Origin: Glandiceps talaboti
Lineage: Eukaryota > Hemichordata > Enteropneusta > Spengelidae
DNA: 64,000 nt
Assembly: GCF_964340395.1 (NCBI RefSeq)
Contig: NC_135562.1
Span: forward strand, 3,057,634-3,121,633
Reading direction: 5' to 3'
The notes under the pieces are model-generated. The model ran no database searches. It was not told where the DNA came from and saw only the letters and a program-made list of their open reading frames with translations. Shown one piece after another: positions 32,557 to 43,581 of the stretch; position 1 is the stretch's first letter, and each line of letters opens with the position of its first letter. The translations under genes were made by a program, and so were the position numbers.

Positions 32557-33893
32557 TCACTACATACTGGCTTTGTATCCATAGCACTACACACTACTAC
32601 ATACTGGCTTTGTATTCATAGCACTACATACTACTACATACTGGCTTTGTATTCATAGCACTACATACTACTTCATGCTGGCTTTGTATTCATAGCACTA
32701 CATACTACTTCATGCTGGCTTTGTATTCATAGCACTACATACTACTTCATGCTGGCTTTGTATTCATAGCACTACATACTACTTCATGCTGGCTTTGTAT
32801 TCATAGCACTACACACTACTACATACTGGCTTTGTATTCATAGCACTACATACTACTACATACTGGCTTTGTATTCATAGCACTACATACTACTACATAC
32901 TGGCTTTGTATTCATAGCACTACATACTACTACATACTGGCTTTGTATTCATAGCACTACATACTACTACATACTGGCTTTGTATTCATAGCACTACATA
33001 CTACTACATACTGGCTTTGTATTCATAGCACTACATACTACTACATACTGGCTTTGTATTCATAGCACTACATACTACTACATACTGGCTTTGTATTCAT
33101 AGCACTACATACTACTACATACTGGCTTTGTATTCATAGCACTACATACTACTACATACTGGCTTTGTATTCATAGCACTACATACTACTACATACTGGC
33201 TTTGTATTCATAGCACTACATACTACTACATACTGGCTTTGTATTCATAGCACTACATACTACTACATACTGGCTTTGTATTCATAGCACTACATACTAC
33301 TACATACTGGCTTTGTATTCATAGCACTACATACTACTACATACTGGCTTTGTATTCATAGCACTACATACTACTACATACTGGCTTTGTATTCATAACA
33401 CTACATACTACTACATACTGGCATTGTATTCATAACACTACATACTACTACATACTGGCTATGTATTCAAAGTACTACATACTACTACATACTGGCTTTG
33501 TATTCATAACACTACATACTACTACATACTGGCATTGTATTCATAACACTACATACTACTACATACTGGCATTGTATTCATAGCACTACATACTACTACA
33601 TACTGGCTAAGTATCCATAGCACTACATACTACTACATACTGGCTAAGTATCCATAGCACTACATACTACTACATACTGGCTAAGTATCCATAGCACTAC
33701 ATACTACTACATACTGGCTTTATATTCATAGCACTACACACTACTACATACTGGCTAAGTATCCATAGCACTACATACTACAACATACTAGCTTTATATT
33801 CATAGGACTACATACTACTACATACTGGCTTTGTATTCATAGCACTACATACTACTACATACTGGCTTTGTATTCATAGCACTAGATACTACC
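32557..33893. repeat. 37-bp minisatellite, about 36 copies
   Basis: Unit: CACTACATACTACTACATAC then TGGCTTTGTATTCATAG. The central copies are almost identical. Variant blocks occur on both sides: CTTCATGC near 32,660-32,800, CTAAGTATCC near 33,600-33,780 and GGCATTG near 33,420-33,590. No unique spacers, so it is not CRISPR-like. The block distribution shows growth by unequal exchange in the middle of the array. Confidence 0.95.
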
Positions 33894-34265
33894 ACACAGA
33901 TTTGAAATTGATTTGTTCATGAAGCAATTTAATTTGACAATTTAATTTTTTTTTTTTTGGGGGGGGGTCGGGTTCGAGGGGGGGGGGGTCGGGTTTGAGG
34001 CCTAAGTATAAGCATTTAATAATAGTTTTTTATCCTATTGGCTCGTATTGATCTCAATGCGAATGCCCCCTTTACACACGGCACTCACACTCGACATGAT
34101 ACATATACATTTAAAGACGACTGGTACATTGTGTATATAATAGGGTGCCCATTAGATAACACTTGCCGTCGAAGACCAAAGGTCAAAGTTCACGACTAAT
34201 CTTTCTTCAATACTCTATTACATCATCCTTTATTTGAGTACACGTACCAAATCCCTGGGGAGTTG

Positions 34266-34724
34266 TTAACGGTACAAAACATAAAAGGAAAATGATAAAA
34301 AAAACAACTAATAAACTATCTAAAAGAAGCATTACATAACATAATAAAACTAATGAACGACAAAAGATATTCAATGTAAAGAAAGATAATGTCTGGTAAT
34401 GTATGGTAACCGCAAAGGCATTTGTTTCCCGAGTTATGTCTCTGGATTATTTAATTAGAATACAATAAAATGTCGATAATATCGTTAATATTGACGTATT
34501 TAGCTCACTATATATGAAAGGGGTAAAATTACACTCTGTTTCTTCTTTCACGGTGAGTGGACCTGCGCGATCACAGAAACAAGTGTAATTTTACCCCTTT
34601 CGTATATAATTGGTTAAATACGTCAAAATCAATGATATTATTGACATTTTATTGTATTCTGATAGAAATATTCAGAGACATAACTCGGGAAACAAATGCC
34701 TGTGGCTAACCGTTGTACCGTTAA
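34266..34724. mobile_element. Long foldback element just upstream of the sulfotransferase gene
   Basis: Ends are TTAACGGTACAA (34266-34277) and its exact inverse TTGTACCGTTAA (34713-34724). Main inverted arms are 34405-34535 and 34581-34709, about 130 bp, closely similar, with a loop of about 45 bp. The left arm has about 125 bp of extra AT-rich DNA between tip and main arm. It ends 90 bp before the sulfotransferase ATG, so it must overlap or sit beside the promoter. Confidence 0.7.
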
Positions 34725-34813
34725 TCGCGTAGAGACCAAAGGTCGAAGATCATCCACTGTTATGTAGTTTCTTTTACATATTGTTTTAGTTCATTCCAGT
34801 CTCTCTGTCTACA

Positions 34814-34979
34814 ATGTCACGTTCAGATGAAACCCTAAGGTCGCCTATGAATTTACCGGGACAGTTTAGTCGCGATGGCGTCATATTTCCTGGTTATGTA
34901 CGAAACGATGTGAAGGAAGCAGTAAGAAACTTTGAGTGTAGGGAAGATGACGTATTTGTGGTGACGTACCCAAAATCAG
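34814..34979 (+). CDS. Sulfotransferase exon 1
   Basis: The start ATG at 34814 has A at -3. Encodes residues 1-55, [14 protein letters not shown] through [10 protein letters not shown], and splits the Gly56 codon of the PAPS loop at a GTAAGT donor. Confidence 0.9.
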
Positions 34980-35531
34980 GTAAGTCAAGAATACCACAGT
35001 TTGTATTTTACTACGATTATCATTTATAGGGCTTACTAAACACTACCATCGTTTGGCCCTTGAAAATAAAGGTTTGACTTTGTTTTATAGTTTCAATTCA
35101 CTGACATTGTACCACAGGTACTCGAATCAATGTGTATGATTTAAAAAAAAAATATGTATGTAAATAAGACTTATTTATATACAATACATTTTTTTCTACA
35201 CATTGATTCGAGTACCTGTGCATAGTACCATACTTAACGGATAGATACACACTCATAGTGGTGTTGTTGCATTGGAAGGACTTTGTACGAATCTTGCATA
35301 AGACACATGTGTATCAGTTATGATAAGTAACAGTCGGTAACATTCCACAATTAGCAAATTGCGTATTGTACTATGGCATTACACATCTCACTGACACAGG
35401 GGGCAATGCATGAATCTTAATTTTTTTAAAAACATATTTACAGAGAGACAACGATAGCTCCTGCAGTTCATGATAACTTTCTTTCATCTTTTAAGCATAC
35501 CTACCTACCTACCTACCTATACCTACCTATC

Positions 35532-35565
<34 letters not shown>

Positions 35566-38500
35566 AAGACGGACAGACACACACACACCCCCACACATAC
35601 ATACATGTATGCATGCATGCATGCATGCACGCACGCACACACATACACACACACACACACTACATACATACATACATACATACATAGATACATACATACA
35701 TACATACATACATACATACATACATACATACATACATACATACATACATACATGGAGACGCACAGTCTAATTTTAGTTTTAGAGTAAATACGTATAGACT
35801 GTGCGTCTCCATGTATGTTTTGAAACTTTTTGTAAACTCTAGGTACAACATGGGCTATAGAACTTGTTTCTCTCATAATGAATAATGCAGACACTGAGTA
35901 CAACTTAAGTATGGTACAAATGGCCAGGGTACCTGTTTTAGAGTTGGCTGTGTCCTTTGCCCAACGGTACGTACCTATAATAGTACAACATTCTAGCATT
36001 TTATTCTGTACATTAAGCTCATCAATATCGTAGTATTACAATGTTGAAAATAATTTGTAAACATAACTTAGTAAATTCGGAGCTTGTATATTTTACACTA
36101 ACATGCATCATGTTACAATGATAAATGATACTAGGGCGAATGCCCTCGTGAGACCACAGAATATCACGGCAACAGTACTAGCACTAGCACTATATATAAC
36201 AAGTTACTATGGTAATGTATTTCTAGTGTAAGGTTGACTCTAGTACTTTTGATCAGAACACACCTAGTACCTTCGTCAAAGTGAACTGTTATAATATTTC
36301 AAATTTATTGACGAAATTCAGGAATTTTCTAGTGAGGTAAACAGATCCATCCTAGTGGACTCACAGTTGTTTTGCGCCGCGACAGTTTCCCCTCCTATCC
36401 TGGACGCTTCTACAGGGTAACTGACGAATGCGGGACAGGTGGTTGGCAGACACGTGGAGAGGTGAATTGTCATGTGATAATGAAATCTGTCAAGGATTTC
36501 TGTTTTCCAACAACAGTGTTGTACCCGCTCACCAAGTTCTGACGCAGTCTTTCTCTCTTTATGTACGAGAATGCGTCTACAGTTTTACATATATGTCCTC
36601 CTTCACTCTCATTTCCAACTATCTATGTGTTGTGTCCAACGAATATTCAACTACACGAGTTACCAACGACCTGATACCAGATCATCAGTCAGCCTGAAGA
36701 TGCGATTAGGGTATGATGTGTCACGTGAAGTTGCTACTCAAAACAACAAGTTCTGGACCAGTAGAAAATAGATTGTAATTACTACATTATTGACTTCATA
36801 ATTGGTTGATTTAGGACATTCATAAATAAGATTTCTATGTTAACATTAAAGTTCATAAGCGTTGGTAATCCATTGTATTACATTATATGTATAAGCTTTT
36901 GTTTCAAACACAAGCATGACAATTGGTACCTGAAATTTTCGACTACATACTTCATTCTTCGTCAACAGATTACCCCATTATTCATGAACTATGTGGATAC
37001 ATTTGATTTTCACTTGCAGAGTAAAATGGTTGGTGACTCTGGTGTCAAAACTAAGAAAATGGCTGGTACCTAAGTTTGTACGACAGTATTTAGAATGGCA
37101 GGAATATCCTGAGCTCGGAGCCCTTGCTTCCTCCGACGCGATATCATATCTTAAGACATTGCCATCTCCCAGGATAATAAAGTCTCATCTCCAATACAAA
37201 TTCTTTCCAAAGCAAGCAATGGAGAAGAAATGTAAAGTGAGTTATATCATATCATTAATGTATATTGCGAGATATCTTCCTTGGTCGTGAATTTTACTCC
37301 GTCATTTCTCATTGAAATTATTTTACATGGAGAGACCATATGGATAAGAAATTAATATTCATTTTTATTTGTAATAATAACTTCATGTTTTCCTTGAAGA
37401 TCTACTGTGAAACAACCATTGTACATGTATATATTTCTTCTTCCTTAGATTGTCTATGTTGCTAGGAACGCAAAGGACACATTGGTTTCCTATTATTATT
37501 TCCACACCAATAATTATTTCCATGGTTACAACGACAAACCATGGTCGGAATTTTTCAAAATTGCCATGGATAAAAAACGTAAGTAACTAACGTAACCAAT
37601 CATATCATCATAAATATCTGACGTCACATAGAAGATATGTAGTGTAAGCATCATTAGTATCTTACATCATCTACACTATGTGTAATAAATGTGAACAACA
37701 TAAATATATGACGTCACCTACAATATGTGTAGTATCAACGACGTAAATATCTGACGTCACGACTGTTTGTATGAATACAGTAGACTGATTAAAGTAGCTT
37801 ATTAGAAATACAGTCATTTGTTTGTTGCTTGTTTGTGGGGTTTGTTTGTTTGCACGCACGCACGCACGAGTGTCAATTTATTAGAGTTACGTGTATCTTT
37901 GTTTTTCATTTCTTTACTCAGTTCCTTATGGAGATTGGTTTGATCACGTGATAGGATGGGGTAAACACAAAGACGAGGACAATGTATGTTTTATGACGTA
38001 TGAAAACATGAAGAAGGTAGGTTTGACTAAATCTTATATAGCTGTTGGTCAATGAAATATGTTCAAAATTTAATATTAAACATTGTGAACAGCATGTCCC
38101 ACATAACAAACTTTCTACTCATTTTAGTATTGTTTCCACCAATTTATTGAGTTTCAAATAAAGACTTTGGCTACGTTGTTTCAGACGCGCAGTGCATCTT
38201 GGAACCGGCAACAGGTCTGTTAAACAATAGGGAACATGCAAACCCGCCATGTTGAATGTTGCGTCATGGGAAATTTGATAATAAATGCTAATCAATTAGC
38301 ATTATGAACAATATTGTTATATTGTTTGTAACCACAAATGATTCATTCAGTCACCCTGACGTCCATTGTGGGAGGTTTATTTTATCGGTAGCTCCAGATT
38401 AGGTAATACGATAACCTCAGATAATCCCATAGTCCTTTGCGGCCGAGCATGCTCAGTCTGGATTGCTAGTTCCCTATTGTAGTCATGTTCGAGTGTATGG

Positions 38501-39156
38501 CTACAGCTGAATATATCAAGAATCGGAACGTCTACATGACCTGTTAATTTCAACCCGTTTCAGGATCCAAGGGAAGTGGTGTATCAGTTGGCTTCTTTCC
38601 TCAACAAGGAATTGTCCGAGGAAACAGTGGACAAAATCCTGGAATTTTGCAGCTTCAAGAATATGAAGAAAAACACAACTGTCAATATGGAACTAGAGAC
38701 TGTAATGTTCGATGTGAAGAGGGCGCCCTTCATGAGAAAAGGTAATTTACGCCATTGCAACAAAAGTAGAATAAAGCATGGGGATATGGATGTGGCTATA
38801 GGTGGTTTGGATATGACTACAAGTGACTTCCCAGTGATGCGTCTGCGCACTTGTGATTGATATCATCCATCGTTTCCATTGTTACTATTACACTTGGTCA
38901 CCATTTTCTCTTTGAATTAAGATGTACAGGTACCTGTACCTTTAGTTTCTCTATACACAGTGATAACGCTTATGGTTCATTCGCTGAATGAATAAGAAAA
39001 ATGTTGGAAATATCTACTTAATATATTATCCACATTTTTCCTGTTACAGGTATCGTTGGAGATTGGCAAAATCATTTTACAGTCGCTGAAAACGATGAAT
39101 TCGAAAAACTGTATGAAAGAAAGATGAAAGAGTCTGGCTTGACATTTGAATGGTGA
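34814..39156 (+). CDS. Cytosolic sulfotransferase (SULT family), complete, 7 exons, 338 aa
   Basis: Transfers sulfonate from PAPS to hydroxyl or amine groups of small molecules in the cytosol; the substrate cannot be predicted. Exons: 34814-34979, 35843-35966, 37020-37236, 37449-37578, 37922-38016, 38564-38741 and 39050-39156. All have GT/AG boundaries and keep frame over 1,017 nt. Family marks: the 5'-phosphosulfate loop TYPKSGTTW (residues 51-59), the likely catalytic His153 in [13 protein letters not shown], the 3'-phosphate-binding [15 protein letters not shown] (Arg175, Ser183), and the C-terminal [12 protein letters not shown] (302-313). At 338 aa it is longer than the usual 290-300 aa of vertebrate SULTs. 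The extra length is in the region around residues 85-130. It is convergent with the GST1 gene, whose stop is 799 bp away. Its last exon is duplicated at 43582-43688. Introns 1, 2 and 5 carry repeats or foldback elements. Confidence 0.93.
35113..35220. mobile_element. Short TIR/foldback element in sulfotransferase intron 1
   Basis: A perfect 24-bp inverted repeat (CACAGGTACTCGAATCAATG plus GTGTA, written in two parts here) sits at 35113-35136 and 35197-35220. It flanks 60 bp of AT-rich sequence. Looks like a minimal MITE. No clear target duplication. Confidence 0.55.
35502..35753. repeat. Compound microsatellite in sulfotransferase intron 1
   Basis: Blocks of CTAC, CAGA, CA, CATG/CACG and CATA, followed by an inverted pair GGAGACGCACAGTCTA / TAGACTGTGCGTCTCC (35754-35770 and 35797-35813). 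Confidence 0.95.
35843..35966 (+). CDS. Sulfotransferase exon 2
   Basis: Acceptor AACTCTAG, donor GTACGT. Completes PKSGTTW and encodes [17 protein letters not shown] through [13 protein letters not shown] (to residue 96). Confidence 0.9.
37020..37236 (+). CDS. Sulfotransferase exon 3 (catalytic His)
   Basis: Acceptor CTTGCAG, donor GTGAGT. Encodes residues 98-169, including [19 protein letters not shown] and [15 protein letters not shown] with the probable catalytic His153. Confidence 0.9.
37449..37578 (+). CDS. Sulfotransferase exon 4 (PAPS 3'-phosphate site)
   Basis: Acceptor CCTTAG, donor GTAAGT. Encodes residues 170-212, [20 protein letters not shown] through [13 protein letters not shown]. 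Confidence 0.93.
37922..38016 (+). CDS. Sulfotransferase exon 5
   Basis: Acceptor TTTACTCAG, donor GTAGGT. Encodes residues 214-244, [20 protein letters not shown] then [11 protein letters not shown], the usual G(x)W..H and YE(D/N)M blocks of SULTs. Confidence 0.93.
38224..38480. mobile_element. TIR element in sulfotransferase intron 5
   Basis: Termini ACAATAGGGAAC and GTTCCCTATTGT are exact inverses. Weaker matching continues inward for about 20 bp. 257 bp, noncoding. Probably a nonautonomous DNA transposon. Confidence 0.45.
38564..38741 (+). CDS. Sulfotransferase exon 6
   Basis: Acceptor CGTTTCAG, donor GTAATT. Encodes residues 245-303, [13 protein letters not shown] through KRAPFMRK. It ends one base into the Gly304 codon of the RKGxxGDW motif. 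Confidence 0.93.
39050..39156 (+). CDS. Sulfotransferase exon 7 (terminal)
   Basis: Acceptor CTGTTACAG. Completes RKG and encodes [19 protein letters not shown] through SGLTFEW, then TGA. A candidate AATAAA polyadenylation signal lies at 39507-39512. Confidence 0.93.
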
Positions 39157-39954
39157 CGTCACTTCTAAGCTGTGATATTGATGTTTGTCGTCTTGAATGA
39201 AATACAAGAAAATAATATTTTAGAATTTTGACAAGCACATCAGACAAGATAGTGGTAAAACATGAAAAGGAAGAGTGTCCATGTCTTCGTATCTTCTGGG
39301 GGGGGGGGGGGTGTTTTCATATAACTTATTATTGAGGGTGAGGATGATGTTCAGCGGATCTTAGGTTTGATTATGCAATGAGGGACTAGGTTGAACCTGT
39401 GAAGTTACGACATCTCCATTCTAAATATGGCGTCACAAACTGTAATAGATCTAGATGTACCCAAACATGGATGAACCATACACTATACGGGTTAAAGTTG
39501 TAAAATAATAAATTTCAGAAATTTCGACCACTTCAAAGAAGGTGGATGTGGATTAAAGGCAAACCTACTGTGGGGTAAAAAACTACATTCAAAGCACCCA
39601 GGACACAATAACGCAGCCCATCTCGTAAAGTGTGAAACAAGTGAAGATATGACATCTATCATTTTCTTTTATTTTACAATATGGAGAACAAAAAAGAAAT
39701 CATTTATATGGTTGGCACATTAAACCCAAAAAACCGAAAAACAGGAATCGTAATTGCTGGATTACAAAATCAGTTTATTACTTCAAGTTATCATTTATAT
39801 GTAGATTTGTACCAACATTAGAATTGTAGAAGAACGAAAAATATGTATTATAACTTCTGCTTATTATATCAATTTGATATATTTGTTGTAACACTCTATC
39901 AAAGTGATGAGAGAATTTGCATACTAAATCAATGGTGTGTGTATATATAAGTTA
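39157..39954. other. Convergent 3' flanks of sulfotransferase and GST copy 1
   Basis: Contains a candidate AATAAA on the plus strand (39507-39512) and, on the minus strand, AATAAA near 39773-39778. Much of the first part is repeated at 43,690-44,100. Confidence 0.6.
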
Positions 39955-40119
39955 TTAAAATACAGTGTCGGGTCTTTTCTTCATCCACTCAGCTATACGA
40001 GGTAATTCTTCGACTTTCGTCTTCAGAACGGACAGCTTTGGATAATCGTCTAACACATCGGGTTTCCATTTCACCATATTGTAACTTATTGCTGTATACG
40101 CAAGGTCTGCCAATGTGAC
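39955..40119 (-). CDS. GST copy 1 exon 4 (terminal)
   Basis: Acceptor ATACACAG. 54 residues, VTLADLAYTAISYNM through KKRPDTVF, then TAA. Confidence 0.92.
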   Translation of the reverse strand, partial: VTLADLAYTAISYNMVKWKPDVLDDYPKLSVLKTKVEELPRIAEWMKKRPDTVF

Positions 40120-40340
40120 CTGTGTATAAGAAGTGCAAACATTACAGAAAAACTATGTACGTAGTTGTAGCTAACAAGGACAATACATACATACATACAT
40201 ACATACATACATACATACATACATACATACATACATACATACATACATACATGCATACATACATACATACATACATACATACATACATACATACATACAT
40301 ACATACATACATACATACATACATACATGGACAGACAAAG

Positions 40341-40387
<47 letters not shown>

Positions 40388-41012
40388 AATACATGTACAT
40401 TATATACATTCGTGTACATACACGCATACATGTACCTGCTTGCCTGCCTACCTGCCTTCCTACTTACCTACCCCCCCCCCCCCACACACACACGGACACA
40501 CACACACACACACGTCTATACTTACCGTATCTCCCACAAAGAACCCATCACCATCATTATTCTTTATTAATACTTTTTCCAGTCCAGTCAGTAATTTGGG
40601 GAAATCCTGACCATAAGCTTGGTCCATCAGTTCTTTTGTCTTTGACTTATCTTCTCTATAAATTGGTTGTAGTTTAGCATACACGTCGTCCACCACATCC
40701 GTGATCATATCAATCCTAGCTTGGTCTAATATATCTGTTGCGTACAAACCTGCAATTGAAGGCAGATACAATTACTTTCTGTCACTCATAGATGTAATCA
40801 CAAACATAATAAAACAAACCTTTAAATATTATACTATAATAAATATATCAAAATAAACCATAATATTCTAGTGATCTATGAATAAGGAGCGAGGGATATC
40901 CAAAGTTTTTTGTATTCTTAATAAATAAGATAGAATTATTATATTACGGTCCTTGGAAAAAAAGTAACGCAACAAAGTCAAGTCCGTTTCTGTAACTCAA
41001 TAAATTACATAA

Positions 41013-41065
<53 letters not shown>

Positions 41066-42335
41066 ACAACTTTTACACATTTTGAAGTTCCTATTTGCAA
41101 TTTTTGTATTAAAAACATGGACATCGGCAAAGTTCTTTCATGCTGTTTCTTCAAGTAGACAAATACAGCAAAGTTTTGTATTCATTAAATATTTAAATAA
41201 ATGGTCACGTGGGAAGGCGGCGATCAATCCCGGAACAACTACATAGAAAAAAAACTGCCAATAAACGAATGACACAACATATTTTAATCAGATTGCAAAT
41301 AGTCATCCTTCTTCACTGTTTGCTTTGTTTTAAATAAGGAAACTGATCAAACCATTGCGAATGTCTTACCATGTTTCTGAGCCAAGTAACGAGCAATAGT
41401 TCTGCTTTCTGATATCACAGTTCCGTCTACTTCAAGAATAGGCAGGCGAAGAAATGGATATTCTGGAATTAAAACATCCGAAAATAGTCGGCAACTGAAT
41501 TTTTTTTTAAATTTTACATTGATGTTAAATATTTAAAAAACCCATTCAATTTAATATGGCTACAAAATTAATAGATTATAATGACGTCATTGGTCCAGAC
41601 TCATAGATCCCCTCCCCCCTCCCGACAGTCTACAGTCCATCCCTGACGTCACGTATACGACATTTCGTCTACTTTTTACTATATTCCTTACCTTTTAATA
41701 TATAGTCACGTGCATGTACATGTATATGTTTATGTACGAATTCGTTACATTAAATGCACTATAAAAACCGTCCGTCAAAAGTATCATGGTAATATAAAAT
41801 TGCAATTGCCCAGCACGGACTTTCTAATGAGAAAAAGGGTCAAAGGTCAAATTCTGGTGACACAAACACAATGACCTTGGTTTTACTTTCTAATTGCTCC
41901 AAGGTTTTACACATCCATCACCAGTACTTGCATTGATAGGAGGGCACATTTATGTGAAATTTAACATTTCACCCAGTGTTGTCGTCGGGATAACCTGCAT
42001 AGATCGAATAGTTTGGCTAAACATTCCAAGGTAAAGTTCGACAGGCTTGCCTCTATCGCGCGCCTCGCCTTTCGCGCCGACCTGGGGCTGACCCTCCGGC
42101 CCCCCGTATAGCCGTCTATGGGAATAAACGCCCCACCCCCGCCCCCAGGCCCATCCGAGGATCTAAAAAAAAATATGTATATGTACTTACTGTCATAGTT
42201 CTTAATAGAAGGCCAATCGGATCGTACTATCCGAATATCTTTATACTTTACACCGGCAGCTGCTAATACAAACCTGGAAATCTCAGCCTTAGCACGGACA
42301 TTGAAATAAGTTAGGATGTACGTGGAACTTGACAT
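39955..42335 (-). CDS. Sigma-class glutathione S-transferase copy 1, 4 exons, 208 aa
   Basis: Cytosolic glutathione transferase of the sigma / hematopoietic prostaglandin D synthase group. It conjugates glutathione to electrophiles or isomerises prostanoids. Exons: 42191-42335, 41370-41462, 40526-40749 and 39955-40119 (627 nt in frame). The thioredoxin-like N-domain has LTYFNVRAKAEISRF with the presumed catalytic Tyr10, then LPILEVDGTVISESRTIARY with the glutathione-gripping ESR segment. The helical C-domain ends RIAEWMKKRPDTVF. I chose the ATG at 42335 (MSSSTYIL, A at -3). The in-frame codons above it start with TTG and follow a TTTGCAG that may be a 5'-UTR splice acceptor. A TATAAAG at 42595-42601 is conserved in copy 2. 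This gene lies in the duplicated block, so it is a recent paralogue of copy 2, with few amino-acid differences. Confidence 0.92.
40182..40514. repeat. Compound microsatellite in GST copy 1 intron 3
   Basis: About 36 CATA units, about 13 CAGA units, CCTA-type units, a poly-C run and CA. It lies between exons 3 and 4. Confidence 0.97.
40526..40749 (-). CDS. GST copy 1 exon 3
   Basis: Acceptor ATTGCAG, donor GTAAGT. 74 residues, LYATDILDQARIDMITDVVD through NNDGDGFFVGDT. A poly-C/CA/CAGA/CATA microsatellite starts a few bases past the donor. Confidence 0.92.
41014..41062. repeat. Microsatellite (GATT)n in GST copy 1 intron 2
   Basis: 12 units. Absent from the homologous place in GST copy 2, so it arose or was lost after the duplication. 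Confidence 0.95.
41370..41462 (-). CDS. GST copy 1 exon 2
   Basis: Acceptor ATTCCAG, donor GTAAGA. Completes Lys49, then YPFLRLPILEVDGTVISESR and TIARYLAQKH. This is the second half of the thioredoxin-like domain. Confidence 0.92.
42191..42335 (-). CDS. GST copy 1 exon 1
   Basis: 48 residues, MSSSTYILTYFNVRAKAEIS through SDWPSIKNYD. Donor GTAAGT. Confidence 0.92.
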
Positions 42336-42594
42336 GTTAGAGGGTAGATTAGGTACGTACTGCAAAGTTGATGAATTGTGTAACTTAGCTGATCAGAGGG
42401 GTTCAGTGACGTGGACTCCCAGGGTTGACACCACTCTATTAAATAGTGTTGCCTTGCATTATACGTTGAACTGGGTCAGCTCTCATTCATGCCCTAACCT
42501 AACATTGTCGCAAACAACAGCCTCTTTTACGGCACCGTCCAAAACCTAAGGACAGGAGTACAAAGGGTCTGTTCAGTCTGTCACAGTGTAGTAA

Positions 42595-42601
42595 CTTTAT
42601 A
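42595..42601 (-). promoter_or_regulatory. Putative TATA box of GST copy 1
   Basis: TATAAAG on the minus strand, 260 bp upstream of the ATG. The same motif in the same surrounding sequence occurs before GST copy 2. A possible 5'-UTR intron acceptor (TTTGCAG) lies between it and the ATG. Confidence 0.35.
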
Positions 42602-42839
42602 GACATAAACAGGTGTCATTACTAGTAAACCTGAGGATCATGAGCAACACCAACGGTGGGACAAAGTTCTTCACCATGTCGAGATGTACTAAGAGTAGAC
42701 CGGTGCATGTACTAATTGTAAACAATCCATGCATTCGAATTTCGCTGACCGAGGATTCACCAACCGCAACTACCTTTTTTAGGTTAATCGAAATCGTTAC
42801 CTAAATGGTAGCCGAAAGAATACCCAAAGAGGTAAGAAT

Positions 42840-42999
42840 TTGAAGTCAGTAACAACTCCCAACATTGCCAGAATGAAATCCAATTGTCATGGAAACGTGT
42901 ATGTACATCCCAAGATGTGTTATCGTCTCTTCTTCCCTCCCTCTTTGTCACGCTCTTTTCCCTCCAATGCCCAATCTTTCACGCTCACAAACACACTGA

Positions 43000-43073
<74 letters not shown>

Positions 43074-43200
43074 GTCTCTCTCTATCTCTTAGTCTCAACA
43101 AAGAACAGTTCTTCACTTCTATTTCTTTCTGTAACTGCCGTTTATTTGGTCTAGCACATTCACTCTGATACAGTTTTCTCTCTCATTGAAATAACATACA
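42840..43200. repeat. Duplicated intergenic segment with (TCTG)n, copy 1
   Basis: Matches 47260-47600 in order and detail, with about 20 TCTG units (versus about 7 in the other copy). Part of the 4.5-kb tandem duplication. Confidence 0.9.
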
Positions 43201-43298
43201 GAAATATTGATGCGAGGCTTATTGCATCATACTTTGCATATATTTCAAAGTAGATTCCTGTGAATGTTATCCCATAATATTATAAGGAGACCTTTGAA

Positions 43299-43463
43299 TT
43301 AAACGATTGTATCAGGTCTTTTCTTCATCCATTCAGATATACGAGGTAACCCTTCGATTTTCTTCTTCAGAGCAGCTAGCTTTGGAAAATGGTCTAACGC
43401 ATTGGGTTTCCCTAGCAACATATTGTAAGCAATTGCTGTGAAAGTAAGATCTGCTAATGGGAC
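43299..43463 (-). pseudogene. Orphan terminal exon of a sigma GST (partial duplicate of GST copy 3 exon 4)
   Basis: 165 nt with an intact CTATAG acceptor, open frame (VPLADLTFTAIAYNMLLGKP through RISEWMKKRPDTIV) and TAA stop. It is nearly identical to 47684-47848. No exon 1-3 partners lie directly upstream; on the minus strand the next exon upstream is the last exon of GST copy 2, about 640 bp away. It is a leftover of the tandem duplication that ended inside the intron upstream of this exon. Because splice site, frame and stop are intact, it could act as an alternative last exon for GST copy 2. Confidence 0.85.
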
Positions 43464-43581
43464 CTATAGAGGGACATAAATAAATAACAAATAGAAAAAA
43501 AAAATTATATTACGTGTATTAGAGTATAGTGTTACAGTGAACTATCTACGTAATATATTATCCGCATTTTTCTTATTACAG

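Noticed and set aside
32557-33893. Regular 37-bp repeats that resemble a CRISPR array in unit length
   Set aside because: Units are directly adjacent with no unique spacers, and the genome is a metazoan one. It is a minisatellite.
37080-37280. Plus-strand frame continuing past sulfotransferase exon 3 ([15 protein letters not shown])
   Set aside because: This is intron read-through. The GTGAGT donor at 37237 joins in frame to the conserved [10 protein letters not shown] exon.
42333-42365. N-terminal extension of GST copies 1 and 2 (QYVPNLPSN before MSSS/MSSP)
   Set aside because: The upstream codon is TTG, not ATG, and the sequence before it (TTTGCAG) looks like a splice acceptor. The start at MSSS/MSSP fits sigma GSTs.
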